From Collinsella sp. (GTDB lineage: Bacteria > Actinomycetota > Coriobacteriia > Coriobacteriales > Coriobacteriaceae): a stretch of 64,000 nt of DNA. Location: assembly GCA_019414445.1 (NCBI GenBank), contig DXMA01000004.1, positions 1 to 64,000 on the forward strand. The letters run 5' to 3'. Numbering within the stretch: position 1 is the first letter of the stretch; every line of letters begins with the position of its first letter. The position numbers were made by a program, and so were the translations under genes. Below the pieces are notes generated by a model. That model searched no databases, was not told the origin of the DNA, and saw only the letters and a list, made by a program, of their open reading frames with translations. This document shows, piece after piece, positions 9,334-18,875 of the stretch.

Positions 9334-9837
9334 ATGGATATCCAACTTAAGACGGGATGCTTTGATGACGCGGCGTTGGTGCGCCGCGTCGTTTTTATGG
9401 ACGAGCAGGGCTACGAGAACGAGTTTGACGCTATCGACGAGGATCCGAACTGCATTCATGTGACGCTCTATGTAGACGGCGAGCTTGCCGGTTGCTCGCG
9501 CGTGTTTCCCGAAGAGCTTGAGCGCGCGGCTAACGCAGAGGCTCCGGTGTCGCCGGCGTGCGACTTGGACGAAGGCGTCGCAGCGGGGGAGACCTACATT
9601 ATGGGGCGCGTCGCCGTGCTGCCGGCTATGCGTCGTCGTGGTTTGGCGAGCAAGATTGTCGAGGCCAGTGATACCGCCGCGCGTGATGCCGGCGCCAAGC
9701 TCATTAAGCTGCACGCGCAGGAATACGTGCTGCCGCTCTATGCCAAGGCGGGTTACACGCAGATTGCCCCGGTGGACTATGAGGATGAAGGCCAGCCCCA
9801 TGCCTGGATGACCAAACGGGTCGAGGGTGGCAGATAG
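9334..9837 (+). CDS. GNAT-family N-acetyltransferase
   Basis: The protein has the acetyl-CoA binding loop of GNAT enzymes (VLPAMRRRGLASKIVE) and a C-terminal segment KLHAQEYVLPLYAKAGY typical of YitI/ElaA-like members. The N-terminus (VRRVVFMDEQGY) resembles the family signature for small-molecule acetyltransferases. The substrate cannot be told. ATG 9334 follows GAAAGGGC; an upstream TTG at 9316 has no ribosome-binding site. It stands alone between the tyrosine-kinase triad and htpG. Confidence 0.83.
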   Translation: MDIQLKTGCFDDAALVRRVVFMDEQGYENEFDAIDEDPNCIHVTLYVDGELAGCSRVFPEELERAANAEAPVSPACDLDEGVAAGETYIMGRVAVLPAMRRRGLASKIVEASDTAARDAGAKLIKLHAQEYVLPLYAKAGYTQIAPVDYEDEGQPHAWMTKRVEGGR

Positions 9838-10039
9838 GGACGTTCCTTTTCTGCCGGCAGTTGGGGACACTCCTTGGCAATTGGCGCATCAGAGCGTTTG
9901 GACATACAGTTTTTCGATTCCGTATGTATATATGCGCGCTAATGGGTTATAAAATCTAAGTCTGAACATAGCAGGTCTGCGATGCGGCTCGGGCAACCGG
10001 GCCGTTTTTGCGGACGGGGGTAGCGCGAAAGGACTGCAC

Positions 10040-12064
10040 ATGCGTCAATTTAAGACCGAGAGCAAAAAACTGCTCGACCTCATGATCAACTCCATCTACA
10101 CCAATAAGGAAATCTTCCTGCGCGAGCTTATCTCTAACGCGAGCGACGCCGTCGACAAGCTCAACTTTAAGAGCCTGCAGGACCCGAGCGTCAAGCTCGA
10201 CCAGGGCGACCTGGCTATTCGCGTCTCCTTTGATAAAGACGCCCGCACCATTACCATCTCGGATAACGGCATTGGCATGACCGCCGAGGAGCTCGAGCGC
10301 AATCTGGGCACCATCGCCCATTCCGGCTCCGAGGAGTTTAAGACCGAGAACGCCGAGCAGCAGGGTTCGGATGTCGATATCATCGGTCAGTTTGGCGTGG
10401 GTTTCTACTCCGCCTTTATGGTCGCCAGCCACGTGAAGGTTGTCAGCCGCGCTTATGGCGAGGATACCGCCCACGTTTGGGAGTCCGACGGTCTTGAGGG
10501 CTACACCATCGAGGATGGCGAGCGCGCCGAGCACGGCACCGATGTCATCCTGACGCTGCGCGAGAACGAGAAGCTCGACGCCGACGGCGAGGCCGAGACC
10601 TACGATCGCTTCCTGACCGAGTGGGGCCTCAAGAGCCTGATTCAGCAGTACAGCAACTATGTGCGCTACCCGATACAGATGATGGTGTCCAAGAGCCGCC
10701 AGAAGCCCAAGCCCGAGGATGCTGGCGATGACTACACGCCCGAGTACGAGGACTACCAGGAGCTCGAGACCGTCAATTCCATGACACCGATCTGGAAGAA
10801 ACGCAGCTCCGATGTCGAGCAGAAGGACTACGACGAGTTCTACAAGTCCACATTCCACGACTTTGACGATCCCGCGCGCACTATCAGCTTCCACGCCGAG
10901 GGCACGCTTGAGTACGATGCGCTGCTGTTTGTGCCGGGTCGCGCCCCGTTCGATCTGTACAGCAAGGACTACGAGAAGGGCCTGGCGCTCTACAGCTCTA
11001 ACGTGCTGATTATGGAGAAGTGCGATGACCTGCTGCCCGACTACTACAACTTTGTGCGCGGTGTCGTGGACTCTGCCGACGTGACGCTCAACATCTCGCG
11101 TGAGACGCTGCAACAGAACCGTCAGCTCAAGGCCATTGCCAAGCGTGTCGAGAAGAAGATCACTGCCGATCTTGAGGACATGCGCGACAACGACCGCGAG
11201 GCATACGAGAAGTTCTTTGAGAACTTTGGTCGCGGTCTGAAGTACGGCATCTACTCGAGCTACGGCATGAAGGCCGACGAGCTCGCCGACCTGCTGCTGT
11301 TCTGGTCTGCCAAGGAGCAGAAGATGATCACCCTGGCCGAGTATGCCAAGGGCATGCCCGAGGATCAGAAGGCCATCTACTACGCCGCCGGCGACTCGCG
11401 TGAGCGCTTGGCCAAGATGCCCGTGGTAAAGGGCGTGCTCGAGCGCGGCTATGACGTGCTGTTGCTGACGCAGGATGTGGATGAGTTCACGTTCCAGGCT
11501 ATGCGTGAGTACGTGGCCGCCGATATGCCCAAGATCTACGAGGACGACGCCGCCCGCGAGGCTGCCGAAAAGGCCGTTGCCGACGGTGCCGAGCCCGAGG
11601 TCGAGGATCGTCACCTGGAGCTCAAGAACGTTGCGACTGGCGATCTTGATCTGGCGACCGAGGACGAGAAGAAGGAGGCCGAGGACGCCACCAAGGAAAA
11701 CGAGGACCTCTTTAGCGCTATGAAGGAGGCGCTCGGTGACAAGGTCGAGAAAGTTGCCGTCTCCGCGCGCCTGACCGATGCCCCCGCTTGCATCACCACC
11801 GAGGGTCCGCTTTCGCTCGAGATGGAGAAGGTGCTCCAGAAGGGGCCCGAGGGCGCGCCCGACGGCATGCCCAAGAGCCAGCGCGTGCTCGAGCTCAACG
11901 CCAAGCACCCGGTCTTTGACAAGCTTGTCGCTGCCCAGAAGGCAGGTGACGCCGACAAGATCAAGCAGTACTCCGGCCTGCTCTACGATCAGGCCCTGCT
12001 GGTCGAGGGTATCCTCCCCGAGGACCCCGTTGCCTTCGCGGCGGCTGTTTGCGATCTACTTTAG
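10040..12064 (+). CDS. htpG: molecular chaperone HtpG (bacterial Hsp90)
   Basis: This ATP-dependent dimeric chaperone has an N-terminal GHKL ATPase domain with IYTNKEIFLRELISNASDA, DNGIGM and GQFGVGFYSAF. The middle domain carries the Arg loop in LNISRETLQQN, and the C-terminal dimerisation domain ends at the 674th residue. An acidic stretch (about residues 525-565) is somewhat longer than in E. coli HtpG. ATG 10040 is preceded by GAAAGGA. It appears monocistronic, with tandem hairpins and a strong terminator downstream. Confidence 0.97.
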   Translation: MRQFKTESKKLLDLMINSIYTNKEIFLRELISNASDAVDKLNFKSLQDPSVKLDQGDLAIRVSFDKDARTITISDNGIGMTAEELERNLGTIAHSGSEEFKTENAEQQGSDVDIIGQFGVGFYSAFMVASHVKVVSRAYGEDTAHVWESDGLEGYTIEDGERAEHGTDVILTLRENEKLDADGEAETYDRFLTEWGLKSLIQQYSNYVRYPIQMMVSKSRQKPKPEDAGDDYTPEYEDYQELETVNSMTPIWKKRSSDVEQKDYDEFYKSTFHDFDDPARTISFHAEGTLEYDALLFVPGRAPFDLYSKDYEKGLALYSSNVLIMEKCDDLLPDYYNFVRGVVDSADVTLNISRETLQQNRQLKAIAKRVEKKITADLEDMRDNDREAYEKFFENFGRGLKYGIYSSYGMKADELADLLLFWSAKEQKMITLAEYAKGMPEDQKAIYYAAGDSRERLAKMPVVKGVLERGYDVLLLTQDVDEFTFQAMREYVAADMPKIYEDDAAREAAEKAVADGAEPEVEDRHLELKNVATGDLDLATEDEKKEAEDATKENEDLFSAMKEALGDKVEKVAVSARLTDAPACITTEGPLSLEMEKVLQKGPEGAPDGMPKSQRVLELNAKHPVFDKLVAAQKAGDADKIKQYSGLLYDQALLVEGILPEDPVAFAAAVCDLL

Positions 12065-12170
12065 TTACGCGGTTTTACCAAACCGCGTAACCGGCCGACG
12101 CTGCAAGCCCGCCAGAGCGGCAATTGGGGGGTTCCGCCGTTCTACCGAACGGCGGACCGGCCGACGCTGC
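12064..12170 (+). repeat. two tandem hairpin repeats with conserved TACC loop and conserved tail
   Basis: The first unit pairs GTTACGCGGTTT (12064-12075) with its exact complement at 12080-12091 around a TACC loop. The second pairs TCCGCCGTTC (12133-12142) with GAACGGCGGA (12147-12156), again around TACC. Both are followed by CCGGCCGACGCTGC (12091-12104 and 12157-12170). The stems differ but stay complementary while loop and tail are fixed. The first stem overlaps the htpG stop codon region. Confidence 0.8.
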
Positions 12171-12205
12171 GCGGGCCGCATTTGGACAATCTGACGTTCA
12201 ACTTC

Positions 12206-12240
12206 AAGGGCGCGACCAGAAGGTCAGCGCCCTTTCGTTT
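12206..12240 (+). terminator. terminator after htpG
   Basis: AAGGGCGC (12206-12213) pairs with GCGCCCTT (12227-12234); GACC/GGTC extends the stem towards the apex. It is followed by TCGTTT. Confidence 0.75.
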
Positions 12241-12299
12241 CACGTCACCTTGTCTCAAATGCGACCCGCTCGCTGGCTTATGCTTAACCTGCGGCGGGG

Positions 12300-12409
12300 T
12301 ACTCATTGGGGACAGACTTAAATGAGTAGTCATTGGGAACGTTCTTATATGGGTAGTCGTTGGGGACGTTCTTGTTTGACTAGTCGTTTAAGAACGTTCC
12401 CAATGACTA
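12300..12409. repeat. 27-bp tandem repeat with a final inverted unit
   Basis: Four units start at 12300, 12327, 12354 and 12381, exactly 27 bp apart. The segment at 12327-12347 (TAGTCATTGGGAACGTTCTT plus A) has its exact 21-nt reverse complement at 12389-12409 inside unit 4. Units 1 and 3 are divergent copies carrying TTGGGGAC. The rest of 12241-12595 shows no gene. Confidence 0.8.
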
Positions 12410-12595
12410 TTCGGATTGCTAATTTGTGCGGGCTGTGGTTTTGTGACCTGCTGAAATTAAAGATACTGTACAACTGTACACTAACTCATCTTCGTAGTAT
12501 ATTGCTACCCGCAAAACTCAGCACCATTGTGCCGCGAGGCACTAAAGCGCCTACGTACAATGGTTGTCGATAGTACGATTCGATTCAACGACAGG

Positions 12596-15385
12596 ATGGA
12601 TGGTCCAAGCGTGAGTCTCGGCAGCAAACTATCCAACGCAAAGGTCTCCTTTGCGATATTCAAGCGCGACATTAAGCGACTGCTTGTGAACCCCGTCGCC
12701 TTGGTGGTTACCCTGGGCGTGTGCGTTATCCCCTCGCTGTATGCCTGGTACAACATCGTGGCAAACTGGGATCCGTACGGAAACACCCAAGGTATCAAGA
12801 TTGCCATCGCCAACAACGATCAGGTCACTCAGAATGACTTGGTGGGCGAGCTCAACGCGGGCGACCAGGTCGTCGATCAGCTCAAGGAAAACGATCAGCT
12901 GGGCTGGACCTTCGTCGACTCGGCTGCCGATGCCAAAGAGGGCGTCGAGAGCGGGGAATACTACGCGGCGATCGTAATCCCCAAGAACTTCTCCGACAAT
13001 CTTGTCTCGATGCTCGATGGCAATTACCATCAGCCGAAGCTCACCTATTACGTCAATGAGAAGAAGAGCGCCATTGCGCCCAAGGTCACCGATACCGGTG
13101 CCAACACCATCGAGGAGCAGATCAACTCGGAGTTTGTCTCCACGGTGGGCGAGACTGTTGCCAGTATCGCCAAGGATGCCGGTGTCGATTTAAAGGACAA
13201 GGCAACCCAGACTCAGGACTCGCTGACAAGTTCGGTGTCCGAGGCATCCGACACCTTGGGTGAGGTGCGCGATTCGATTGGCGATATGAATGCCGCCATC
13301 GATAAGACGAGTGGCGCTATCGCCTCGGCTGATGCGGCGCTTGCCGGCTTGCAAGGTCAGGCACCGTCGCTGACGCAGGCAATCTCCCAGGGCAACGACC
13401 TGCTGGGCGAGGCTCGCGCCACGGCGGGCAACTCTATCACCTCGCTCTCCAAGGCACTCTCGGAAGGTAGCCTTGCACTCACCAAGACGTCAGCCTCCGC
13501 GAACGCTGCGATTGGCAAGCTAACGGGTACGGTCACATCTACGACCACCCGCATCGACAACTCGCTCGAGTCTCTCCAGGCGACGATCGATCACAATAAG
13601 GCCGTTATCGGGCACTTGGAGATTCTCGTTAATGACACGTCGACAGGTTCCGAGGAAATTGACGCGCGCATTGTATCGACCATCGATTCGCTTCGCGAGC
13701 AAAACCAGAAGCTGCAGAGCATCAAGGATGGCCTTTCTGCACAGTCGAGCGCCATGGCAAACGACGCTACGGCAATCTCGAACGCGAGCAACGCACTCAA
13801 CGCGGCAATTCAGACCGGTACGGCTAACCTCGGTCAGGCTCAGACCGATCTGGGTCAGAACGCACTTCCGAAGGCTTCGAGCGCGCTTGACTCCTTTGCC
13901 GCCGTTTCGGGCGATTTGACCGGCATTGTGTCGGGTATGACCCCCACGATAGCGAGCGCGCGCGGCACGCTGGCGCAGCTCGACGCCACGCTCAAGCAGG
14001 CAAAGACCACGCTGTCCCAAACCGACGCCTCCCTTGCCAAGGTTCAGGACAAGCTCGCGACCGCCGCCAATGACATTGCGGCGCTGCAGACCTCTGAGTC
14101 TATGGGCGAGTTAGCCGACCTCATGGACGTCGACGTCAATGACGTGGCAGATTTCATGGCATCTCCGGTTGAGCTGACGTCCAAGTCAATCTATCCGGTC
14201 AAGAGCTTTGGCTCGGGCATCGCGCCCTTCTACACCAATCTGGCGCTGTGGGTAGGCGGCTATGTGCTCATCGCTATCTATAAACTCGAGGTCGACCGCG
14301 AGGGCATCGGTAGCTTTACGGCGCGTCAGGGCTACTTTGGCCGCTGGCTGCTGCTGGTGATCCTGGGTGCGTTGCAGGCCATCATCGTTACGGTGGGAGA
14401 TCTGGTCATTGGCGTTCAGTGCGTCAATCCGCTGCTCTTTGTACTGGGCGGCATCGCTATTTCGTTCACCTACGTCAACATCATCTATGCGCTGTCCACC
14501 ACGTTTAAGCATATCGGTAAAGCCATTGGCGTCATCCTCGTCATTGTGCAGATCCCCGGCTCGTCGGGCATGTATCCCATCGAGATGATGCCCGGCTTCT
14601 TCCAATGGCTGCATCCGCTGCTGCCCTTCACTTATGGCATCAACCTGCTGCGCGAGACCGTCGGTGGCATGTATTCGTTCAACTACCTGTTCAACCTGTG
14701 CGTCCTGGGCGTGTTCCTTGCCATCGCGCTCTTTATCGGTCTGCAGCTGCGCCCGTTGCTGCTCAACCTCAATCTGCTCTTTGATAAGCAGCTTTCCACG
14801 ACGGGCCTAATGATCTGCGAGTCCAACGACCTACCGCGCCAGCGCTATTCGCTGCGCACGGCCATGCGCGTCATGCTCGATTCGGATTCGTACCGTCGCG
14901 AGCTGCTCGATCATGCCGTGGCGTTTGAGCATCGCTACCCGTACTACATCAAGGGCGGTTTTGCCGCCGTGGTAGGCGTGCAGGTTCTGCTCTTTGTGCT
15001 TTCGACGGTGCTCGATATCGACAATAACGGCAAGATCATCCTGCTCGTTATCTGGATCATTTCGGTTATCGCCATCTGCGGCTGGCTCATCAACATCGAA
15101 TACATCCGTGCGAGCCTCAATACCCAGATGCGTATCTCGGCGCTTTCGGACGAGGACCTTCGCCGCGAGATGCGCGAGCACACGGCGGCGATCCCTGCCG
15201 CCCGTCGCATGTTTGGTCTCAACGCCAGCGAGCGTGGCGCCAAGGGAGGCGAACAGCCTACGAGCCGTCTGCCGCATATCGGTGCGCATCGTAAGGCTCA
15301 AGATGCCGACGGCGCTGACAACGTAAACGGAAACGACGGGGACACCACCCCGCTTGGCAAGCACTCTAAAGGAGGTGAGGCATAA
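12596..15385 (+). CDS. YhgE/Pip-family membrane protein (first of a tandem pair)
   Basis: The protein has one N-terminal TM helix followed by the family signature SLYAWYNIVANWDPYGNT. A long extracytoplasmic Ala/Ser/Gln-rich coiled region (about residues 190-500) comes next, then a C-terminal block of five or more TM helices resembling ABC-2 permeases. YhgE/Pip proteins are known as phage-receptor-like proteins in lactococci and relatives of EsaA; some are thought to export polymers or proteins. After the last predicted helices there is a hydrophilic tail of about 90 residues. ATG 12596 is used; GTG 12611 or ATG 12560 are alternatives. The stop is directly followed by the next gene's ATG. Confidence 0.85.
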   Translation: MDGPSVSLGSKLSNAKVSFAIFKRDIKRLLVNPVALVVTLGVCVIPSLYAWYNIVANWDPYGNTQGIKIAIANNDQVTQNDLVGELNAGDQVVDQLKENDQLGWTFVDSAADAKEGVESGEYYAAIVIPKNFSDNLVSMLDGNYHQPKLTYYVNEKKSAIAPKVTDTGANTIEEQINSEFVSTVGETVASIAKDAGVDLKDKATQTQDSLTSSVSEASDTLGEVRDSIGDMNAAIDKTSGAIASADAALAGLQGQAPSLTQAISQGNDLLGEARATAGNSITSLSKALSEGSLALTKTSASANAAIGKLTGTVTSTTTRIDNSLESLQATIDHNKAVIGHLEILVNDTSTGSEEIDARIVSTIDSLREQNQKLQSIKDGLSAQSSAMANDATAISNASNALNAAIQTGTANLGQAQTDLGQNALPKASSALDSFAAVSGDLTGIVSGMTPTIASARGTLAQLDATLKQAKTTLSQTDASLAKVQDKLATAANDIAALQTSESMGELADLMDVDVNDVADFMASPVELTSKSIYPVKSFGSGIAPFYTNLALWVGGYVLIAIYKLEVDREGIGSFTARQGYFGRWLLLVILGALQAIIVTVGDLVIGVQCVNPLLFVLGGIAISFTYVNIIYALSTTFKHIGKAIGVILVIVQIPGSSGMYPIEMMPGFFQWLHPLLPFTYGINLLRETVGGMYSFNYLFNLCVLGVFLAIALFIGLQLRPLLLNLNLLFDKQLSTTGLMICESNDLPRQRYSLRTAMRVMLDSDSYRRELLDHAVAFEHRYPYYIKGGFAAVVGVQVLLFVLSTVLDIDNNGKIILLVIWIISVIAICGWLINIEYIRASLNTQMRISALSDEDLRREMREHTAAIPAARRMFGLNASERGAKGGEQPTSRLPHIGAHRKAQDADGADNVNGNDGDTTPLGKHSKGGEA

Positions 15386-17575
15386 ATGAAAAACATCCTG
15401 CACCTGTTTAAGCGCGATGTCCAAAACGTGTCTCGCTCCGTGATCGGCATGGTCGTCGTGATGGGCCTGATCATCGTGCCATGTCTCTATGCATGGTTTA
15501 ACATCGCCGGAAGCTGGGATCCCTACGGCAATACCGGCAACCTTAAGATTGCAGTGGTCAACACCGATGAGGGTTACGAGAGCGATCTGATTCCCGTCGA
15601 GGTCAACGTGGGCGAAAACGTAACCGCCACCCTGCGCGGCAACGAGAACTTCGACTGGGTCGTCCTCAACGACCGCGATAAGGCGATTGAGGGCGTTAAG
15701 TCGGGCGCGTACTACGCTGCCGTCGTTATCCCTAAAACGTTTAGCGCCGACATGATGACGCTTTTCTCGACCGAGGTGAAGCACGCCGATATCGAGTTCT
15801 ATGAGAACCAGAAGGCCAACGCCATCGCACAGATCGTGACTGAAAAGGGTTCGAGCGCCGTCCAGAGTCAGGTCAACGAGACCTTTACCAAGACCATCAC
15901 GACCATCGGTCTTAAAACCGTGTCCAGCCTGCTCGACTACATGAGCACCGACCAAGTGAGCAACTTTATCGCCAACCTGTCCTCGACGCTGGGCGATTCG
16001 GTCCAGGACCTGCAGGACGTTCAGGCCAGCGCGACGTCGCTGGCGGGCATTTTGAGTTCCACGTCCGATTCGCTGACGTCGGCGGGCGGTATGCTCAAGC
16101 AGACGGGCACGGTCGATGAGTCGACTAAGCAGCTGATGGAGCATGCCAAGAGCGGTATGAGCGATTCCAAGGAAGCGCTGAAGGACGCCAACGACGCCAT
16201 CAACGCCGCGATTGACGGAAGCGCGGGCTCGTTTGACAATGTGTCCGCCGAGCTTGCGAAGGCATTCGATGCCGCGAATCAACATGTGGACCTTACGGTG
16301 TCCCAGCTCAACGATGCCGCGGCGGCGCTCAACACGCGTGCCGACGATATCGACGCCACTGCTGACCAGCTCCGCAGCTTTGCCGATCAGTTGACTGACG
16401 AAAAGCTCCAGGACAGCCTCAAGTCTGTGGCAACATCGCTGAGCAGAATCGCAGTGGAGTATCGCAATAACGCCAAGGACCTGACGGCAACCGCAAAGTC
16501 CCTTTCTGACGGCATGGCAGAAGTTAACAAGTCGCGTGCCGAGGTCGATCAGGCAATCGCGGATGCCAAGGCTGGTATCTCGGGCGCCAAGTCCGACTAC
16601 GATTCCACGTTCTCGGTTAAGACCAAGGAGCTCAAGAAGACCATTTCGGGCGTTTTGGATTCGCTGAACAGCATCTCGGGCGACCTGGATAGCGCCGTAG
16701 ACGGCTTGACCGACGCATCTGGTTCGCTGGCAAAGGGTCTCTCTAAGGCCGCAAGGCTGGTCAACAAGGCTTCCGATCAGCTGGGCGAGGCGTCGGACAA
16801 GATCAGCGCCTTTAAGGACGACCTCGACGGTGCCCTTATGTCGGACGATCTGGCCACGATCAAGACAATGATCGGCAACGATCCCGAGGGTCTGGCCGTG
16901 TCGCTTTCCGGTCCCGTCGCGCTCGACCGCAAACCGGTCTATCCGATCCGCAACTACGGTTCGGCCATGGCACCGTTCTACACGATTCTGTCGCTTTGGG
17001 TCGGCTCGATTGTACTGGCGGCCATGATGAAGGTGTCGGTTGACGATGAGCTCATCAACGAGCTTATCCCCGTGCGCCTGCACGAGATCTACCTGGGCCG
17101 TTACCTGTTCTTTGGCGGTCTGGCGCTGCTGCAGGCAACGCTCGTGTGCGCGGGCGACATCCTGTTCTTTGGCATCCAGTGCGACAACCCGCTGCAATTT
17201 GTGCTGGCGGGCTGGATCGCGAGTCTCGTGTTCTCCAATATTGTCTACACGCTCACCGTGTCGTTTGGCGATATCGGTAAGGCGCTCGCTGTCGTGCTGT
17301 TGGTTATGCAGGTCGGCGGTTCGGGCGGTACGTTCCCCATCGAGATGACCGGCCCTGTGTTCCAGGCGATCTACCCGTTCCTGCCGTTTACTCACGGCAT
17401 CAACGCCATGCATGCCGCCATGGCCGGTGCCTACCATATGGAGTACTGGATTGAGCTAGGCATTCTGGCGAGCTATCTGATTCCGTCGCTGGCCCTGGGC
17501 GTCGTCTTCCGCCGCCCGGTCATCAAAGCCAACGACTGGATTATCGAAAAGCTTGAAAGCACGAAGCTTATTTAG
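15386..17575 (+). CDS. YhgE/Pip-family membrane protein (second of a tandem pair)
   Basis: This is a shorter paralogue of the preceding gene: 729 residues, an N-terminal TM helix, then LYAWFNIAGSWDPYGNTGN, a long coiled extracellular stretch (about 170-480) and a C-terminal permease-like TM block with GGSGGTFPIEM. The ATG directly abuts the TAA of the first gene, behind GGAGGTGAGG, so the two are co-translated and may form a hetero-oligomer. It lacks the extra C-terminal tail of its partner. The transported substrate, if any, cannot be read from the sequence. Confidence 0.86.
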   Translation: MKNILHLFKRDVQNVSRSVIGMVVVMGLIIVPCLYAWFNIAGSWDPYGNTGNLKIAVVNTDEGYESDLIPVEVNVGENVTATLRGNENFDWVVLNDRDKAIEGVKSGAYYAAVVIPKTFSADMMTLFSTEVKHADIEFYENQKANAIAQIVTEKGSSAVQSQVNETFTKTITTIGLKTVSSLLDYMSTDQVSNFIANLSSTLGDSVQDLQDVQASATSLAGILSSTSDSLTSAGGMLKQTGTVDESTKQLMEHAKSGMSDSKEALKDANDAINAAIDGSAGSFDNVSAELAKAFDAANQHVDLTVSQLNDAAAALNTRADDIDATADQLRSFADQLTDEKLQDSLKSVATSLSRIAVEYRNNAKDLTATAKSLSDGMAEVNKSRAEVDQAIADAKAGISGAKSDYDSTFSVKTKELKKTISGVLDSLNSISGDLDSAVDGLTDASGSLAKGLSKAARLVNKASDQLGEASDKISAFKDDLDGALMSDDLATIKTMIGNDPEGLAVSLSGPVALDRKPVYPIRNYGSAMAPFYTILSLWVGSIVLAAMMKVSVDDELINELIPVRLHEIYLGRYLFFGGLALLQATLVCAGDILFFGIQCDNPLQFVLAGWIASLVFSNIVYTLTVSFGDIGKALAVVLLVMQVGGSGGTFPIEMTGPVFQAIYPFLPFTHGINAMHAAMAGAYHMEYWIELGILASYLIPSLALGVVFRRPVIKANDWIIEKLESTKLI

Positions 17576-17669
17576 TGCAACAGCGTGACATTGACAAAAC
17601 ATCGAGGTTCACTTTGCTGACGCTTTAGTGGGCTGGATTGCGGTGCAACGCTGGTTGTTGCTACAGTAG

Positions 17670-17707
17670 CGGGGCGTACCGGGGGTCCGGTGCGCCCCGT
17701 TTTTATT
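17670..17707 (+). terminator. terminator after the YhgE/Pip pair
   Basis: GGGGCGTACC pairs imperfectly with GGTGCGCCCC around GGGGGTCC and is followed by GTTTTTATTT. Confidence 0.88.
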
Positions 17708-17775
17708 TGACCATGAGGCGGCATGCGGTCACGCGCGTGCGGACACCACGCCCAGATTGAGCGCGAGGATGTTCC

Positions 17776-18759
17776 ATGGCCCAATACGCTGCCAACGAAA
17801 TCGAAAACATGCCCGATAGCCCTGTAGCCCGTGAGGATTTGGGCGCGGGTGGTATTCCCCGGGGTGCCGGCGCACGCTCGCCGTTGTTCTGGAAAGTTCT
17901 ACTGCTTTCGGTGGCGATTATCTGGGGCTACTCCTTTACCACTATGAAGGACGCACTCGACACCATTCCGGTGTTCGAGCTGGTCTACGTTCGCTTTCTC
18001 CCGGCTTCGCTGGTTATGTTCGCCATCTTCCGCAAACGCATCATCGCACACTTTAATGTTCGCAACCTTATCGTCGGGCTTGGTATGGGCGCACTTATGT
18101 GGGGCGCGTACGGTTTGCAGACGATTGGCCTGGCACAGACCACGGCGGGCAAGAGCGCGTTTTTGACGGGTACCTATTGCATCCTCGTGCCGTTTGCGAG
18201 CTATGTCCTGAGCGGAGAAAGGCTTACCCGTTACAACTTGGGCGCTGCATTGCTGTGCCTGGCGGGCATTGGCCTGGTGGCACTCGATAGCGTCGAGTTC
18301 AATGCTGGAGATGCCATCACGCTGGGCGGCGCGGTCTTCTTTGCTATCCAGATGGCGGTGACCGCCAAGTATGGCCGCAAGATGGATATCAACGTCATCA
18401 CGTTTTGGATGTTTGTGGGCAATGGCGTTTTGAGCTTAATCACGTCGCTACTATTCGAGACTCAGGCGCCTCTGTCCGTGTGGACGCCGAGTTTTATCGG
18501 CGTGATGGTCTTCCTCTCGGTGGGCTGCACGTGCGTGGCACTGCTCGTCCAAAACGTCGGTCTGGCGCACGTCCCGGCCTCGACGGGCTCGCTGCTTCTT
18601 TCGATGGAGTCGCCCTCGGGTGTGCTGTTCTCGGTGTTGTTGATGGGGGAGGCGCTCACCTCGCGCCTGCTTTCCGGCTTTGCGCTCATCTTTTTGTCGA
18701 TTATCTTGAGCGAGACGCATTTCGATTTCTTGCGCCGAAAATCACACCCGCATTTGTAA
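17776..18759 (+). CDS. DMT-superfamily permease (EamA family)
   Basis: The inner-membrane transporter has ten predicted TM helices in two EamA repeats. The signature WGYSFTTMKDAL in helix 1 and a conserved SGERLTRYNLGAALLCLAGIG stretch before the second repeat (18211-18270) mark the family. EamA proteins export amino acids, metabolites or nucleosides; no substrate can be assigned. About 35 hydrophilic residues precede helix 1. It has its own terminator, so it is probably a single-gene unit. Confidence 0.86.
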   Translation: MAQYAANEIENMPDSPVAREDLGAGGIPRGAGARSPLFWKVLLLSVAIIWGYSFTTMKDALDTIPVFELVYVRFLPASLVMFAIFRKRIIAHFNVRNLIVGLGMGALMWGAYGLQTIGLAQTTAGKSAFLTGTYCILVPFASYVLSGERLTRYNLGAALLCLAGIGLVALDSVEFNAGDAITLGGAVFFAIQMAVTAKYGRKMDINVITFWMFVGNGVLSLITSLLFETQAPLSVWTPSFIGVMVFLSVGCTCVALLVQNVGLAHVPASTGSLLLSMESPSGVLFSVLLMGEALTSRLLSGFALIFLSIILSETHFDFLRRKSHPHL

Positions 18760-18771
18760 ACAACTTGTTGC

Positions 18772-18797
18772 GCCGCCCTCCCGGGGCGGCATTTTTT
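18772..18797 (+). terminator. terminator after the DMT permease gene
   Basis: GCCGCCCTCC and CGGGGCGGC form a stem at 18772-18790 followed by ATTTTTTA. Confidence 0.88.
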
Positions 18798-18875
18798 ATG
18801 TCATGCCCTTACAGTTGTACCTTGCACTTTACGCTGTCAAAGTGCGTGCTGCAAAAACGTTACTGGAGGGCATCT

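Noticed and set aside
9956..11908. Long open frame antisense to htpG (650 codons)
   Set aside because: It is the GC-biased mirror of htpG, with Leu/Val/His-rich low-complexity sequence and no ribosome-binding site or recognisable domain.
14831..17437. 868-codon open frame antisense to the YhgE/Pip pair
   Set aside because: It lies wholly opposite two convincing genes and has the Arg/His/Asp-rich composition of an antisense shadow.
18405..18875. 5' extension of the M20 amidohydrolase frame
   Set aside because: The frame stays open but overlaps the permease gene and its terminator; the family N-terminus and a good ribosome-binding site start at 18876.
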